Of a DNA stretch of 64,000 nt, positions 47,291 through 55,682 are shown piece after piece. The number at the start of each line of letters is the position of its first letter. Position 1 is the first letter of the stretch. Location: NCBI RefSeq assembly GCF_003002915.1, contig NZ_PVTG01000001.1:186001-250000 (forward strand), read 5' to 3'. Position numbers and translations under genes: made by a program. Below the pieces are notes generated by a model. That model was given only the letters and a program-made list of their open reading frames with translations. It had not been told where the DNA came from and did no database searches. The stretch is from Geodermatophilus tzadiensis. GTDB lineage: Bacteria; Actinomycetota; Actinomycetes; Mycobacteriales; Geodermatophilaceae.

Positions 47291-48433
47291 TCAGCGGCCC
47301 AGCGCCCGCTCCCGGTCGAGCGCCAGGGCGAGGTAGACGGCGCTGAAGTCGGCCACGGCCAGCTGCCGGGCCAGCCGCGGCAGCCGGCCGTGGCGGTCGG
47401 GCTCGCCGTGCTCGGCCAGCCCGCTGACCGGCACGTTGTGGGCCGTCGCGGTGCGCAGCACCTCCGCCATCGCCTCCGCCGCCGACCGCGGTTCCCGCTC
47501 GCCGCCGCCGTCGTGGGAGGCGGCGTCGGTGTCGCGGATGGTGAGCAGCCGCAGCCGGCGGCCCTCGTCGTCGGTGCGGTCGCGGAAGAAGTCGTCGCCG
47601 TCGCGCGGGGCCAGAGGGCCGCCGAGGACGGCGCGGGCGGCCACCCGCTGGTCGGGCAGCCGGTAGCCGCTGGCGGGCAGGCCCGCGAGGGTGGCCAGCT
47701 GGTCGGCGAAGCGGGTGGCCGCGGTGCCGGCCAGCGACCCCTCGGCGACGATCACCGGCAGCGCGTCCAGCAGCTCCAGGGCCAGGGTCTTGGCCGGGTT
47801 GACGAACGACTCGCGCGCCGGCCCGCACTCGGCGGCGACCTCGTCGAGCGTCGCCGCGACGGCCTCGCAGTCGGCGGCGGCCTGCCCGACCAGGCCCAGC
47901 CCGGTGGCCAGGCGCAGCAGCGGGGTCAGCAGCGACCACAGCGTGGTGTGCCGGACGCGCGAGCGCGGCAGCGGCACGTACGGCATCCGCGCGGTGGAGC
48001 AGGCCGCGCGCAGCGGTGCGTCCTCGGCGCCGATGCCCAGCAGCGAGACGCCGCGGCGGGCGGCCTCGTAGGCCGGCGCCACCGCGTAGGCGCCGGCGCC
48101 GGTCCGGGTGGCGACGACGGCGACGTCGGTCGGCCCGGTCCACACCGGCAGGTCCGGGCCGGGGACGACGTCGACGGTGACCGGGCTGGCGGGGCCCAGC
48201 AGCGCCCGCAGCACCGAGGCGGCCACCGCCCCCTCGCGCCGGGCGACGATGACCAGCCCGCGCGGGCGCCCACCGGTGGTGATCCGGTCCAGGCCGGCCT
48301 CGTCGGTCAGCCGGGCGGTCTCGCGGACCTGGGCACCGGCACCGGCGACGGCCGGCAGCAGCCCGCGGGGGTCGCGGGCACGCAGCACGTCGAGGTCGTC
48401 GAGGACCTCCTCGGCCAGCTCGGGCGAGGTCAT
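47291..48433 (-). CDS. SIS-domain phosphosugar isomerase-like protein (TobH/Rv3256c-like)
   Basis: A 380-residue protein. Two SIS (sugar isomerase) halves are visible: LVIVARREGAVAASVLRALLG with TDVAVVATRTGAGAYAVAPA, and later LDALPVIVAEGSLAGTAATRFADQL. It resembles bifunctional phosphoglucose/phosphomannose isomerase C-terminal regions but lacks some catalytic residues I would expect. Its ATG overlaps the stop of the Trm112-like gene (ATGA), tying it to the ManB unit. M. tuberculosis has the same order. The reaction is not known. Confidence 0.85.
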   Translation of the reverse strand: MTSPELAEEVLDDLDVLRARDPRGLLPAVAGAGAQVRETARLTDEAGLDRITTGGRPRGLVIVARREGAVAASVLRALLGPASPVTVDVVPGPDLPVWTGPTDVAVVATRTGAGAYAVAPAYEAARRGVSLLGIGAEDAPLRAACSTARMPYVPLPRSRVRHTTLWSLLTPLLRLATGLGLVGQAAADCEAVAATLDEVAAECGPARESFVNPAKTLALELLDALPVIVAEGSLAGTAATRFADQLATLAGLPASGYRLPDQRVAARAVLGGPLAPRDGDDFFRDRTDDEGRRLRLLTIRDTDAASHDGGGEREPRSAAEAMAEVLRTATAHNVPVSGLAEHGEPDRHGRLPRLARQLAVADFSAVYLALALDRERALGR

Positions 48434-48624
48434 GCCGACCGGGTCCGGGCCTCGTCGAGCAGCAGCACCGGGATGCCGTCGCGCACCGGGAAGGCCCGGT
48501 CGCAGGTCGGGCACACCAGCTCACCCGCAGCCTCGTCCACCGTCAGCGGGCTGTGGTGGGTGTCGGGGCAGGCCAGGACCTGCAGCAGCACGGGGTCGAG
48601 CCCCAGCGGTCCGGTCCCGCTCAC
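48430..48624 (-). CDS. Trm112-like zinc-ribbon small protein
   Basis: A 64-residue protein. It has LLQVLACPDTHHSPLTVDE and ELVCPTCDRAFPVRDGIPVLLLDEA, the Trm112/YcaR pattern. The CP..CPTC cysteines usually bind zinc, but the first pair here is C-P-D-T-H, so one ligand is histidine or missing. Trm112 proteins stabilise partner methyltransferases or sugar enzymes. The GTG start overlaps the manB stop and its own stop overlaps the SIS start, so all three are strictly coupled. Confidence 0.87.
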   Translation of the reverse strand: MSGTGPLGLDPVLLQVLACPDTHHSPLTVDEAAGELVCPTCDRAFPVRDGIPVLLLDEARTRSA

Positions 48625-49988
48625 GCGCGCACCATCCCCAGCACCCGGTCCCGCAGCTGCACCATGCGCGCCTCGTCGGGAGCCTCGACGTTGAGCCGCA
48701 GCAGCGGCTCGGTGTTGCTGGCCCGGAGGTTGAACCACGACCCGTCGGGCAGGTCGACGGTCAGCCCGTCGAGCTCGTCGAACGTCGCGCCCTCGGCCTC
48801 GAACGCCTCGCGGACGGCCGCGGTCCGCCCGGCGGCGTCGGCGACGGTGGAGTTGACCTCCCCGGAGGCGGCGTAGCGGCTGTAGGCGGCGGTCAGCTCC
48901 GACAGCGTCCGGCTCTGCTCCCCCAGCGCGGCGAGCACGTGCATCGCCGCGAGCATGCCGGTGTCGGCCCGCCAGAAGTCGCGGAAGTAGTAGTGGGCGG
49001 AGTGCTCGCCGCCGAAGACCGCGTCGGTGCGCGCCATCTCGGCCTTGATGAACGAGTGCCCGACCCGCGTGCGCACCGGGTCGCCGCCGTGCTCGCGGAC
49101 GATCTCGGGCACCGCCCGCGAGGTGATCAGGTTGTGGATCACCGTCGTCCCCCGGCCCTTGGCCAGCTCCCGGACGGCGACCAGCGCGGTGATCGCCGAG
49201 GGGCTCACCGGCTCGCCGCGCTCGTCGACGACGAACACCCGGTCGGCGTCCCCGTCGAAGGCCAGGCCGATGTCGGCGCCCTCGCGGCGGACGGCCTCCT
49301 GCAGGTCGACGAGGTTGGCCGGGTCCAGCGGGTTGGCCTCGTGGTTGGGGAAGGTGCCGTCGAGCTCGAAGTACAGCGGGACGACGTCCAGCGGCAGGCC
49401 GGCCAGCACGACGGGGACGGTGTGCCCGCCCATCCCGTTGCCCGCGTCGACGACCACGCGCAGCGGCCGGATGCCCGACAGGTCGACCAGCCGGCGCAGG
49501 TGCTCGGCGTAGTCGGGAAGCAGGTCGCGCTGGGCGACCTCGGCGGTGCGGGCGGGCTCCCGGTCGTAGCTGTCGCGCTCGGCCCACTCGCGGACGGTGG
49601 CCAGCCCCGACTCCTGCCCGACGGGCGCGGCGCCGGCCCGGCAGAGCTTGATGCCGTTGTACTGCGCGGGGTTGTGGCTGGCGGTGAACATCGCGCCGGG
49701 GACGTCGAGCGAGCCGGCGGCGAAGTAGAGCAGGTCGGTGGAGCCCAGGCCCGCCTCGACGACGTCGACGCCGCGGGAGAGCACGCCCTCGGCGAAGGCG
49801 CGGGACAGCGGCACCGACGAGGGGCGCATGTCGTGCGCGGTGACGACCGCGGTGGCGCCGCTCTCGGTGGCCACGAGCTCGGCGAAGGCGGCGCCGATGC
49901 GCCGCGCGACGTCCTCGTCCCACTGGTCGGGGACGACACCCCGGACGTCGTAAGCCTTGATGATCGCCGACAGGTCCGTCACTGCCAC
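48621..49988 (-). CDS. manB: Phosphomannomutase/phosphoglucomutase (ManB type)
   Basis: A 455-residue alpha-D-phosphohexomutase that turns mannose 6-phosphate into mannose 1-phosphate. It has KAYDVRGVVPDQ at the start, the phosphoserine loop FTASHNP (serine about 104), the magnesium loop DGDADR, the sugar-binding GGEHSAHYYF, and the phosphate-binding RASNTEPLLRL. Start GTG at 49988. In one operon with the Trm112-like and SIS genes. Matches Rv3257c (pmmA/manB) by position. Confidence 0.95.
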   Translation of the reverse strand: MAVTDLSAIIKAYDVRGVVPDQWDEDVARRIGAAFAELVATESGATAVVTAHDMRPSSVPLSRAFAEGVLSRGVDVVEAGLGSTDLLYFAAGSLDVPGAMFTASHNPAQYNGIKLCRAGAAPVGQESGLATVREWAERDSYDREPARTAEVAQRDLLPDYAEHLRRLVDLSGIRPLRVVVDAGNGMGGHTVPVVLAGLPLDVVPLYFELDGTFPNHEANPLDPANLVDLQEAVRREGADIGLAFDGDADRVFVVDERGEPVSPSAITALVAVRELAKGRGTTVIHNLITSRAVPEIVREHGGDPVRTRVGHSFIKAEMARTDAVFGGEHSAHYYFRDFWRADTGMLAAMHVLAALGEQSRTLSELTAAYSRYAASGEVNSTVADAAGRTAAVREAFEAEGATFDELDGLTVDLPDGSWFNLRASNTEPLLRLNVEAPDEARMVQLRDRVLGMVRA

Positions 49989-50063
49989 CCTCGCCTGGAC
50001 TGCCCGGCCGCGCGGCTGCGTCCGGTGCCCGTCGACACTAACGGCGGCTGGCGGTGGGGACCT

Positions 50064-50414
50064 TCACGGGATGTCGGGGAGCACCCGCAGGTGGCCGCGG
50101 CGCGTGCCGCGGCCGTCGTCGGCCGGCGGCCGGGGCGGCTCGGGACGAGCGGCCTCGCGGACGGCGTCGGCCAGCGCGAGCAGGTCGTCACCGGTCGGAC
50201 CGGAGTCCTCGACGTCGATCTCGTGCCGGACGACCTCCCAGCCGCGCGGCACCGTGAGCCGCTCGGCGTGGAACTCGCAGAGGTCGTAGCTGTGCGGCTC
50301 CGAGAACGTGGCCAACGGCCCGACGACAGCGGTCGACTCGGCGTACACGTAGGTCAGGGTCGCCGCCGCCGGTTGTGCGCAGCCGCTGCGCGAGCAGCGA
50401 CGTGACTGCCTCAC
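50064..50414 (-). CDS. DUF3499 family protein
   Basis: A 116-residue protein. It begins RQSRRCSRSGCAQPAAATLTYVYAEST, then EPHSYDLCEFHAERLTVPRGWEVVRHE. The cysteines and histidine (CSRSGC, CEFH) suggest a zinc ribbon. Rv3258c is the mycobacterial counterpart, next to the metallopeptidase gene exactly as here. The GTG at 50414 is chosen; 50417 is possible. Function unknown. Divergent from the metallopeptidase-like gene with a roughly 200-bp gap that may hold both promoters. Confidence 0.88.
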   Translation of the reverse strand: MRQSRRCSRSGCAQPAAATLTYVYAESTAVVGPLATFSEPHSYDLCEFHAERLTVPRGWEVVRHEIDVEDSGPTGDDLLALADAVREAARPEPPRPPADDGRGTRRGHLRVLPDIP

Positions 50415-50613
50415 CACCGGTTCCTCACGCGAGGCACAGTAGCCGCGTCCGCGGGGTGTCGGCGACAGGCGCACCGGTGCGCGCACCTCTGTTCCCCCAC
50501 CGTCCCCACGCATCCAACCCGACGCTCCCGGGCACTCCCGCACCGGGTCGCCGGTCCCGCCGGGCGGTCGGTGCGCTGCCCGCGCCCCCGGCGCGCCGTA
50601 CGCTCGCCCCGCC

Positions 50614-51081
50614 ATGAGCCGACCCGACCGCCGCTCCCCCCGCACCCGCCGCGACCGGCACGGCCGGGGCCTGCGGGGCCGCCTGGTGCCCGGCGACGTG
50701 CCGCTCTCCCGCAGCCGGGCCGAGCAGTTCGACGACCTGGTCCTCGACGCGGTGGAGGACCTCGAGCGCCGCTGGGAGCGCGAGCTGGCCGGGGTCGAGT
50801 TCGCCGTCGAGGACGTGCCGTGGGTCGACCACACCGACCCCGACGAGGTGGTGCTCGACCCCGACGTCCTCGACGACGGCACGGTGCCGCTGGCGCGGGT
50901 GCTGCCCGCCCACCGCGAGGACGGCCGCGACGTGCCGGCGCGGATCGTCGTCTACCGGCGGCCGCTGGAGATCCGGGCGCACGACCGCGACGATCTCGCC
51001 GACCTCGTCCGCGATGTGGTCGTCGACCAGGTGGCCGTGCTGCTGGGCCGCGACCCGGAGGAGATCGACCCCACGGGCTGA
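50614..51081 (+). CDS. Metallopeptidase-family (zincin-like) protein without the HExxH motif
   Basis: A 155-residue protein of the small zincin-like family (Rv3259 place). The fold's conserved part is FDDLVLDAVEDLERRWEREL and PARIVVYRRPLEIRA, then DLVRDVVVDQVAVLLGRDPEEID. In catalytic members the last helix carries HExxH before LG; here it is VDQVAVLLG, so the zinc histidines and glutamate are absent. It is likely a non-catalytic relative. ATG at 50614. The stop is followed directly by a stop-adjacent hairpin. Confidence 0.85.
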   Translation: MSRPDRRSPRTRRDRHGRGLRGRLVPGDVPLSRSRAEQFDDLVLDAVEDLERRWERELAGVEFAVEDVPWVDHTDPDEVVLDPDVLDDGTVPLARVLPAHREDGRDVPARIVVYRRPLEIRAHDRDDLADLVRDVVVDQVAVLLGRDPEEIDPTG

Positions 51082-51144
51082 ACAGGACCCCTCGCCCCCA
51101 CCACTCGCTCCGCTCGCGGTGGGCCCCTGCGAGCGGGCCGTTCC
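51082..51144 (+). repeat. Stop-adjacent nested hairpin (dispersed repeat copy C)
   Basis: Starts right after the metallopeptidase-like gene's TGA: ACAGGACCCCTCGC, inner arms CCCACCA/TGGTGGG-like with an ACTCGCTCCGCTCGC loop, then GCGAGCGGGCCGTTCC. The far end abuts the stop of the converging kinase-like gene (1 nt), so it serves two genes. Confidence 0.75.
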
Positions 51145-51145
51145 A

Positions 51146-52057
51146 TCAGGTCGCCACCGGGCTGCCGAGGTCGGCGGCGAGGCGGCGGGCCTCCTCCAGG
51201 CGGGCGCGGGCGAAGTCGGCGTCGAGACCGTCGCCGCGGTCGGCCCGGGTCAGCCGGGCGACCAGCTGCTCGAGGGCGACGGCGTGCCACAGCAGGCCGA
51301 CGTCGGGCTCCTCCCACCCGGCGGTGCGCGACCGGACGACGTCGGCGACGCGCCCGCGGTCGTCGGCGTCGGGCGTGGTGGCCCACAGCGTGAGCAGGTC
51401 GCGGTGGCGGGGCGCGGCGCGCACGCCGGACCACTCGAGGACCACCAGCCGCCCCTCCGCGTCGGGCCCGGTGGCCTCCGCGGTGGTGTCGACGACGGCG
51501 TTGGCGGCGCGCAGGTCGCCGTGGCCGGCCTCCGACAGCGGCAGCTGCGCCGCGGCCGCGCGCACCGCCCGCAGCTCGCCGACCCGCACCCCGCCGCGGA
51601 GCAGGCGCGCGGCGTCGCCCACGGTGCCGCGCGCCCGGCGCAGCACCGGCGGCGCGGGCGGGGACCACGGCTCCCCCGCGGGGACGGGCAGGGGCGCGAT
51701 GCGCAGAGCGGACTCGACCGCCACCGCCGTCCACCGCGGCCCGCCGGAGGGGCCCGGGTGCACCCGCCGGGACAGCAGCCAGCGGCCGTCCTCGGCCGTG
51801 CCGAGGACCTCCGGGACACCCACCTGCCGGTCGGCGGCCCAGCGGCGCCCCCGCAGCTCGGCGCGCAGCCGGCGCAGCCCGCTCTCGGTGACGGCCAGGT
51901 CGAGCACGGAGTCGGCGAGCACCCCCTGGACGACGCCGAGGCGGGTGCTGAGGTCGGTGACCGCGAGCAGCGGGCCGCCGGCGCCGAGCTCGGCGAGCAG
52001 CGCGGCGACCCGCTCCCGCGCCGCCGTCCCCGCCGCACCCGACACGCTCCCCGCCAC
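51146..52057 (-). CDS. Aminoglycoside-phosphotransferase-like (kinase-fold) protein
   Basis: A 303-residue protein. Near the centre it has AGHGDLRAANAVVD, the HGDLxxxN catalytic loop of APH-type kinases, followed by a segment VVLEWSGVRAAPRHRDLLTLW at the place of the DFG/DxD metal motif, which here is LEW. The first half (LAVTDLSTRLGVVQGVLADSV) does not show a clear glycine-rich loop. It may bind a nucleotide weakly or be inactive. GTG at 52057 is the start. Divergent from a secreted-like gene. No substrate can be named. Confidence 0.65.
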   Translation of the reverse strand: MAGSVSGAAGTAARERVAALLAELGAGGPLLAVTDLSTRLGVVQGVLADSVLDLAVTESGLRRLRAELRGRRWAADRQVGVPEVLGTAEDGRWLLSRRVHPGPSGGPRWTAVAVESALRIAPLPVPAGEPWSPPAPPVLRRARGTVGDAARLLRGGVRVGELRAVRAAAAQLPLSEAGHGDLRAANAVVDTTAEATGPDAEGRLVVLEWSGVRAAPRHRDLLTLWATTPDADDRGRVADVVRSRTAGWEEPDVGLLWHAVALEQLVARLTRADRGDGLDADFARARLEEARRLAADLGSPVAT

Positions 52058-52129
52058 CCGGGGATCGTGGCAGGGACTCCGGCGGGTCGCACGGAGGGCC
52101 GGCGCGGGCGGCTTGGGATGCTCTCGGGG

Positions 52130-53128
52130 ATGGACTCCCCCGCTCCGGTCGCCGCCTGGGTCGTGCTGGCCGTGGCGCTGCTGGCGCTGGGCGTGGTGGC
52201 CGCCGGCCTGCTGCTGGACCGGCGCCGGAGGCCCGCCGAGCCCGAGCCCGGGCCCGGGCCCCCGCCCCGGCCGGCCGGTCGCCGCTGGGCGCAGGACGAC
52301 CTGCCCGGGTTCCTCGAGGCGCCCCCCGGCACCCCGGGGGCCGGCGACGCGGGGACCACCCCGCCGCCGGAGCCGGCCGCCCCGGGTCCGGCGGGGCCCG
52401 ACCCCGCGGGCCGGACGGTGGCCGGGCTGACCGCCGCGGCGCTGGCGCTGGTCGCCGTGCTGGCCGCGGTCGCGGGCCTCGCGGGAGGCGGGGACGCCCT
52501 CCCCGGCCCGCCCGCGGCGGCTCCGGCGCCCCGACCACCGGCCCCGACGGCGGCACCGCCGAGCACCGCCCCGCCGGACCTGCCACCCGTGCCCGCCGAC
52601 CCGCTGCCCGGCGAGCGGGGCGCGGGCGCGCTGGCCGCGCGCTCGGTGCCCCTGGGCGACGACGGCGTGACCGCACGCCTGGCGCTCGGCGGGCTGGTGC
52701 TGGAGCGGCGGGCGGTCGGGGTGACCGTCGCCTACCCGTCGGTGAGCGTGACCGTGGGCAGCGGCCGGGCGCTGGCGCACCTGCTGCTGCCCACCTGGAA
52801 CTGCCTCGGCGACACGGCGCCGGCCGACCCGGCCGCGGCCGGCTGCACGCCCGCCGTCGTCGAGTACGCCGACCTCCCGACGCCGGCCCTGGAGGTCACC
52901 CGCGACGGCGACACGCTGCGGCTGACCGGGCGCTTCCCCACCTACACCCGCCCGTCGGGGACGCCCCCGGCCTACACCGGCCGCGTCTACCCGCTGAGCG
53001 TGACCGTGGCGCCGGCCGGGCGGCTGCGCGACGGGGAGGCGCGCGCCGAGGGGGCGCTGTTCCTGGGCACCGACCGCGCGGAGTCGCTGCCCGACCCGGC
53101 GCTCAGCCGGATCCGCGTCGCCGGCTGA
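52130..53128 (+). CDS. Hypothetical membrane protein with extracytoplasmic domain
   Basis: A 332-residue protein. It has two transmembrane helices (about 9-27 and 103-125) separated by a proline-rich cytoplasmic stretch, then an extracytoplasmic domain of about 190 residues with two cysteines. I do not know the family. The soluble part has many strands (VGVTVAYPSVSVTVG, LEVTRDGDTLRLTGRF), consistent with an immunoglobulin-like or jelly-roll fold. It ends 26 bp inside the converging gene. The ATG at 52130 is used; an in-frame ATG at 52118 exists. Confidence 0.65.
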   Translation: MDSPAPVAAWVVLAVALLALGVVAAGLLLDRRRRPAEPEPGPGPPPRPAGRRWAQDDLPGFLEAPPGTPGAGDAGTTPPPEPAAPGPAGPDPAGRTVAGLTAAALALVAVLAAVAGLAGGGDALPGPPAAAPAPRPPAPTAAPPSTAPPDLPPVPADPLPGERGAGALAARSVPLGDDGVTARLALGGLVLERRAVGVTVAYPSVSVTVGSGRALAHLLLPTWNCLGDTAPADPAAAGCTPAVVEYADLPTPALEVTRDGDTLRLTGRFPTYTRPSGTPPAYTGRVYPLSVTVAPAGRLRDGEARAEGALFLGTDRAESLPDPALSRIRVAG

Positions 53129-54005
53129 GCGGCACCGCCGGCAGGTGGGCCGCGCCCCGGTCGAGGACCGCCCGCAGCACGCGCCCCTGGCCGGACAGCG
53201 TCACGCCGACGGCGGGCGCACCCCGGGCGGTGGTCAGGCCGCCGAGCTCTGAGCGCCCCCACCAGGGCAGCCGGTCGGCGCCGTCGACGAGCGTCAGCAG
53301 GCCGGCCCGCAGCCGGCCGCCGTCGGTCACCGTGGCCACCTCCACGCGGCCGAGCGCGGCGTGCAGCCGGGCGGCGGCGCGGACCAGGTCGCGGGCGCGC
53401 CGGTCGCGCTCCCCCGCCAGCAGCGCGGGCAGCGCGCGGTCGAGGTCGCGGGCGTCCCGGCTGCGCTCGACCCGGCCGGGGGCCACTGCGTCGAGGTCGT
53501 CGACCAGGCGGGTGGTGCGCGCGCTGGCCACCCGGGCGTCGGGCCGCAGCCGGGCCAGCGCCCGCACGGTGGGGTCGCCCAGCGGCAGCCCGGCCAGCCG
53601 CAGCCGCCAGGGCCGGCGCAGCGAGGTGAGCAGGTCCAGGACGCCGGCCGCGAGCCGGTCCGCGGCGTCCTCGTCCCGGGCAGGCAGCCGCGCGGTCGGG
53701 CGGCCGCCGGGTGCGGGCAGGCCGTCGCCGAGCAGGGTGGCGGTCACGACCGGGCCGGTCGTCGCCAGCGCCAGCAGCGCCAGCGCGTCGGGGCGGCCCG
53801 ACCCCCGGGGTCCGACGACGACGGCCGCGGGCAGCAGCCGCGGGCGCCGGTGCGCCGCCTGCACGGACAGCACGGCGGTCAGCCAGGGCGCCTCGGCGGT
53901 GACCGGCGCGGCGAGCGCCCGGGCGAGCGGCACGGCGGCGCGGACCTCGCGGGCGACGTCGGCCCGGCCCAGCGCGGTGCGCGTGTGCCTGTCCCCGCCG
54001 TCCAC
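53103..54005 (-). CDS. Hypothetical protein
   Basis: A 300-residue arginine- and alanine-rich protein of unknown family. Weak strand-helix alternation is seen, with VVVGPRGSGRPDALALLAL near residue 60-80, which looks like a broken P-loop (no lysine). The rest has no recognisable motif. Its end overlaps the converging membrane-protein gene by 26 bp. Codon use is like the neighbours. Upstream lies the whiB end, so it may be read as a single gene. Confidence 0.55.
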   Translation of the reverse strand: MDGGDRHTRTALGRADVAREVRAAVPLARALAAPVTAEAPWLTAVLSVQAAHRRPRLLPAAVVVGPRGSGRPDALALLALATTGPVVTATLLGDGLPAPGGRPTARLPARDEDAADRLAAGVLDLLTSLRRPWRLRLAGLPLGDPTVRALARLRPDARVASARTTRLVDDLDAVAPGRVERSRDARDLDRALPALLAGERDRRARDLVRAAARLHAALGRVEVATVTDGGRLRAGLLTLVDGADRLPWWGRSELGGLTTARGAPAVGVTLSGQGRVLRAVLDRGAAHLPAVPLSRRRGSG

Positions 54006-54052
54006 CGGCCCATCCGACCACAGCGCCGGGCGACCGGCCCCGGGGACGCCGC

Positions 54053-54081
54053 AGCCCCCGACGGCGGTGCCGTCGGGGGCT
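54053..54081. terminator. Perfect 12-bp hairpin downstream of whiB
   Basis: Arms 54053-54064 and 54070-54081 pair perfectly with a CGGTG loop. It lies beyond the dispersed repeat after the whiB stop and before the next gene's start, and may block read-through. Confidence 0.75.
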
Positions 54082-54092
54082 GGGGAGGGGCG

Positions 54093-54153
54093 GGAACGGC
54101 CCCGGGGCGGGGCCCCCTGAGCCTGCGAGGGGTGGGAGGCGGGGGGCCGTCGA
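54093..54153 (-). repeat. Stop-adjacent element after whiB (dispersed repeat copy D, divergent)
   Basis: From whiB the TAG is followed by TCGACGGCCCCCC, a C-rich middle with CCTCGCAGGCTC, then GGGGCCCCGCCCCGGGGCCGTTCC. The closing GGGGCCGTTCC matches the other copies but the AGGACCCC opening is lost. Confidence 0.5.
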
Positions 54154-54489
54154 CTAGATGGCGCGACGGCGCAGGCGGCGGCGCTCCCGCTCGGAGAGCC
54201 CGCCCCAGATGCCGAAGCGCTCGTCGTTGGCGAGGGCGTACTCGAGGCAGTCGGCCTTGACCTCGCAGCCGGTGCAGATCTTCTTCGCCTCGCGGGTCGA
54301 GCCGCCCTTCTCGGGGAAGAACGCCTCGGGGTCGGTCTCGGCGCACAGCGCGCGCTCCTGCCACGACTGGGCCTCGTCCTGCAGGGCCGCGCCGAGCATC
54401 CCCATCAGGCCCAGGTCGGGCCGGTCGGCGCCGCGGCCGCCCCGCTCCGTCGAGCCGATGTAGTCACTCAGCCACGAGACCTCTGCCAT
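54154..54489 (-). CDS. whiB: WhiB-family iron-sulfur transcriptional regulator (WhiB2/WhiB-like)
   Basis: A 111-residue Wbl protein. The four [4Fe-4S] cysteines are C49, C72, C75 and C81 (ALCAETDPEAFFPE, ICTGC, KADC), and the GIWGG turn is at 93-97, with a basic tail ERERRRLRRRAI. The order with fbiA and the manB block is that of Rv3260c (WhiB2/WhmD), which is needed for division and septation. The first 25 residues extend beyond shorter Wbl proteins. A strong promoter lies about 90 bp upstream. Confidence 0.93.
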   Translation of the reverse strand: MAEVSWLSDYIGSTERGGRGADRPDLGLMGMLGAALQDEAQSWQERALCAETDPEAFFPEKGGSTREAKKICTGCEVKADCLEYALANDERFGIWGGLSERERRRLRRRAI

Positions 54490-54575
54490 GACGATGCGTC
54501 CCCTTCGCTGTCGTCCCCGGAGGCCGAGTCCCCGGGTCTCCCCCGGGCGTCCCCCCGCGCCTCGTACCGGTCGGA

Positions 54576-54605
54576 ATTACACGCGTGTCGTTGCCTGAGC
54601 GTCAA
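54576..54605 (-). promoter_or_regulatory. Sigma-70-like promoter of whiB
   Basis: On the minus strand, -35 TTGACG (54605-54600) and -10 TGTAAT (54581-54576) are spaced by 18 bp. Transcription would start near 54569, giving a leader of about 80 nt. It is the clearest promoter in the window. Confidence 0.65.
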
Positions 54606-54645
54606 CTTCGCCCCGTGTAAGCGGTTGACCACACGTGCCCCAGCA

Positions 54646-54665
54646 GTCACACCGCGTTCGTCACA
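54646..54665 (+). promoter_or_regulatory. GTCACA direct repeat between whiB and fbiA, possible MtrA site
   Basis: GTCACA is repeated at 54646-54651 and 54660-54665, 14 bp start to start. MtrA in mycobacteria recognises GTCACA-like direct repeats; mtrA is in this window. It may control whiB, fbiA or both. Confidence 0.35.
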
Positions 54666-54722
54666 TCTCGTGGCAGTACCCGACACGCCCGGCTAACAGT
54701 GGACAACTGCCCATCGGGCACG

Positions 54723-55682
54723 ATGAGTTTCGTGGAGATCGTCGTCCTCGCCGGAGGTGTCGGAGGGGCCCGGTTCCTCACCGGCCTGCGCGGCGTCGCA
54801 CCGCCGTCCTCGGTCACCGCGGTGGTCAACACCGGCGACGACGTGACCCTGCACGGGCTGCGGGTCTGCCCCGACCTCGACACCGTCGTCTACACCCTCG
54901 GGGGCGCCATCGACCCGGAACGCGGCTGGGGCCGTGCCGGGGAGACGTGGACGGTCAAGGAGGAGCTGGCCGCCTACGGCGCGGAACCGACCTGGTTCGG
55001 CCTCGGCGACCGCGACCTCGCCACCCACCTCGTGCGCACCCGGATGCTCGACGCGGGCTACCCGCTCTCCGACGTCACCGCCGCGCTGGCCGACCGCTGG
55101 CAGCCGGGCGTGACCGTGCTGCCGATGAGCGACCAGCGGGTGGAGACCCACGTCGTCGTCGACGACCCCGACACCGGCCGCCGCGGGGCGATCCACTTCC
55201 AGGAGTGGTGGGTGCGCCACCGCGCCGAGCCCATCCCGCACGCCTTCGTGCAGGTCGGTGCCGAGCGGGCCCGCCCGGCACCCGGTGTGGTCGAGGCGCT
55301 GGCCCGCGCCGACGCCGTCGTCCTGGCGCCGTCGAACCCGGTCGTGTCGATCGGCACGGTGCTCGGCGTGCCGGGCCTGCGCGACGCGCTGCGCGCCACC
55401 CCCGGGCGCGTGGTCGGGATCTCCCCGATCGTCGGCGGCGCGGTGGTGCGCGGCATGGCCGACCGCTGCCTGCCGGTGCTCGGCGTCGAGGTCAGCGCCG
55501 AGGGCGTCGGCCGGCACTACGGCGCCCGCTCCGACGGCGGCCTGCTCGACGCGTGGCTGGTGCACGAGGGCGACCCCGCGCAGGTGCCCGGCGTCGACGT
55601 CCGCGCCGTGCCGCTGCTGATGGGCTCGCCCGAGGCCACCGCCGCGATGGCCCGCGCCGCACTGGACGCCGCAGGTGTCTGA
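54723..55682 (+). CDS. fbiA: FbiA: 2-phospho-L-lactate (phosphoenolpyruvyl) transferase, F420 biosynthesis
   Basis: A 319-residue CofD/FbiA enzyme that joins the deazaflavin FO with an activated phospholactate or phosphoenolpyruvate moiety to make (dehydro-)F420-0. It has [16 protein letters not shown] at the start, [20 protein letters not shown], and [13 protein letters not shown] near the active site. The ATG at 54723 is used. It overlaps fbiB by 8 bp. Cofactor F420 then serves enzymes such as the PPOX-type protein. Confidence 0.95.
   Translation: MSFVEIVVLAGGVGGARFLTGLRGVAPPSSVTAVVNTGDDVTLHGLRVCPDLDTVVYTLGGAIDPERGWGRAGETWTVKEELAAYGAEPTWFGLGDRDLATHLVRTRMLDAGYPLSDVTAALADRWQPGVTVLPMSDQRVETHVVVDDPDTGRRGAIHFQEWWVRHRAEPIPHAFVQVGAERARPAPGVVEALARADAVVLAPSNPVVSIGTVLGVPGLRDALRATPGRVVGISPIVGGAVVRGMADRCLPVLGVEVSAEGVGRHYGARSDGGLLDAWLVHEGDPAQVPGVDVRAVPLLMGSPEATAAMARAALDAAGV

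Noticed and set aside
50041..50063. AAGGTCCCC after the DUF3499 stop as a dispersed-repeat copy
   Set aside because: Only the first arm resembles the family; no matching second arm follows.
52118..52130. Start of the membrane-protein gene at the ATG at 52118
   Set aside because: Possible, but the ATG at 52130 has the family-neutral simpler start before the membrane helix and a GGGG stretch; both are kept as alternatives.
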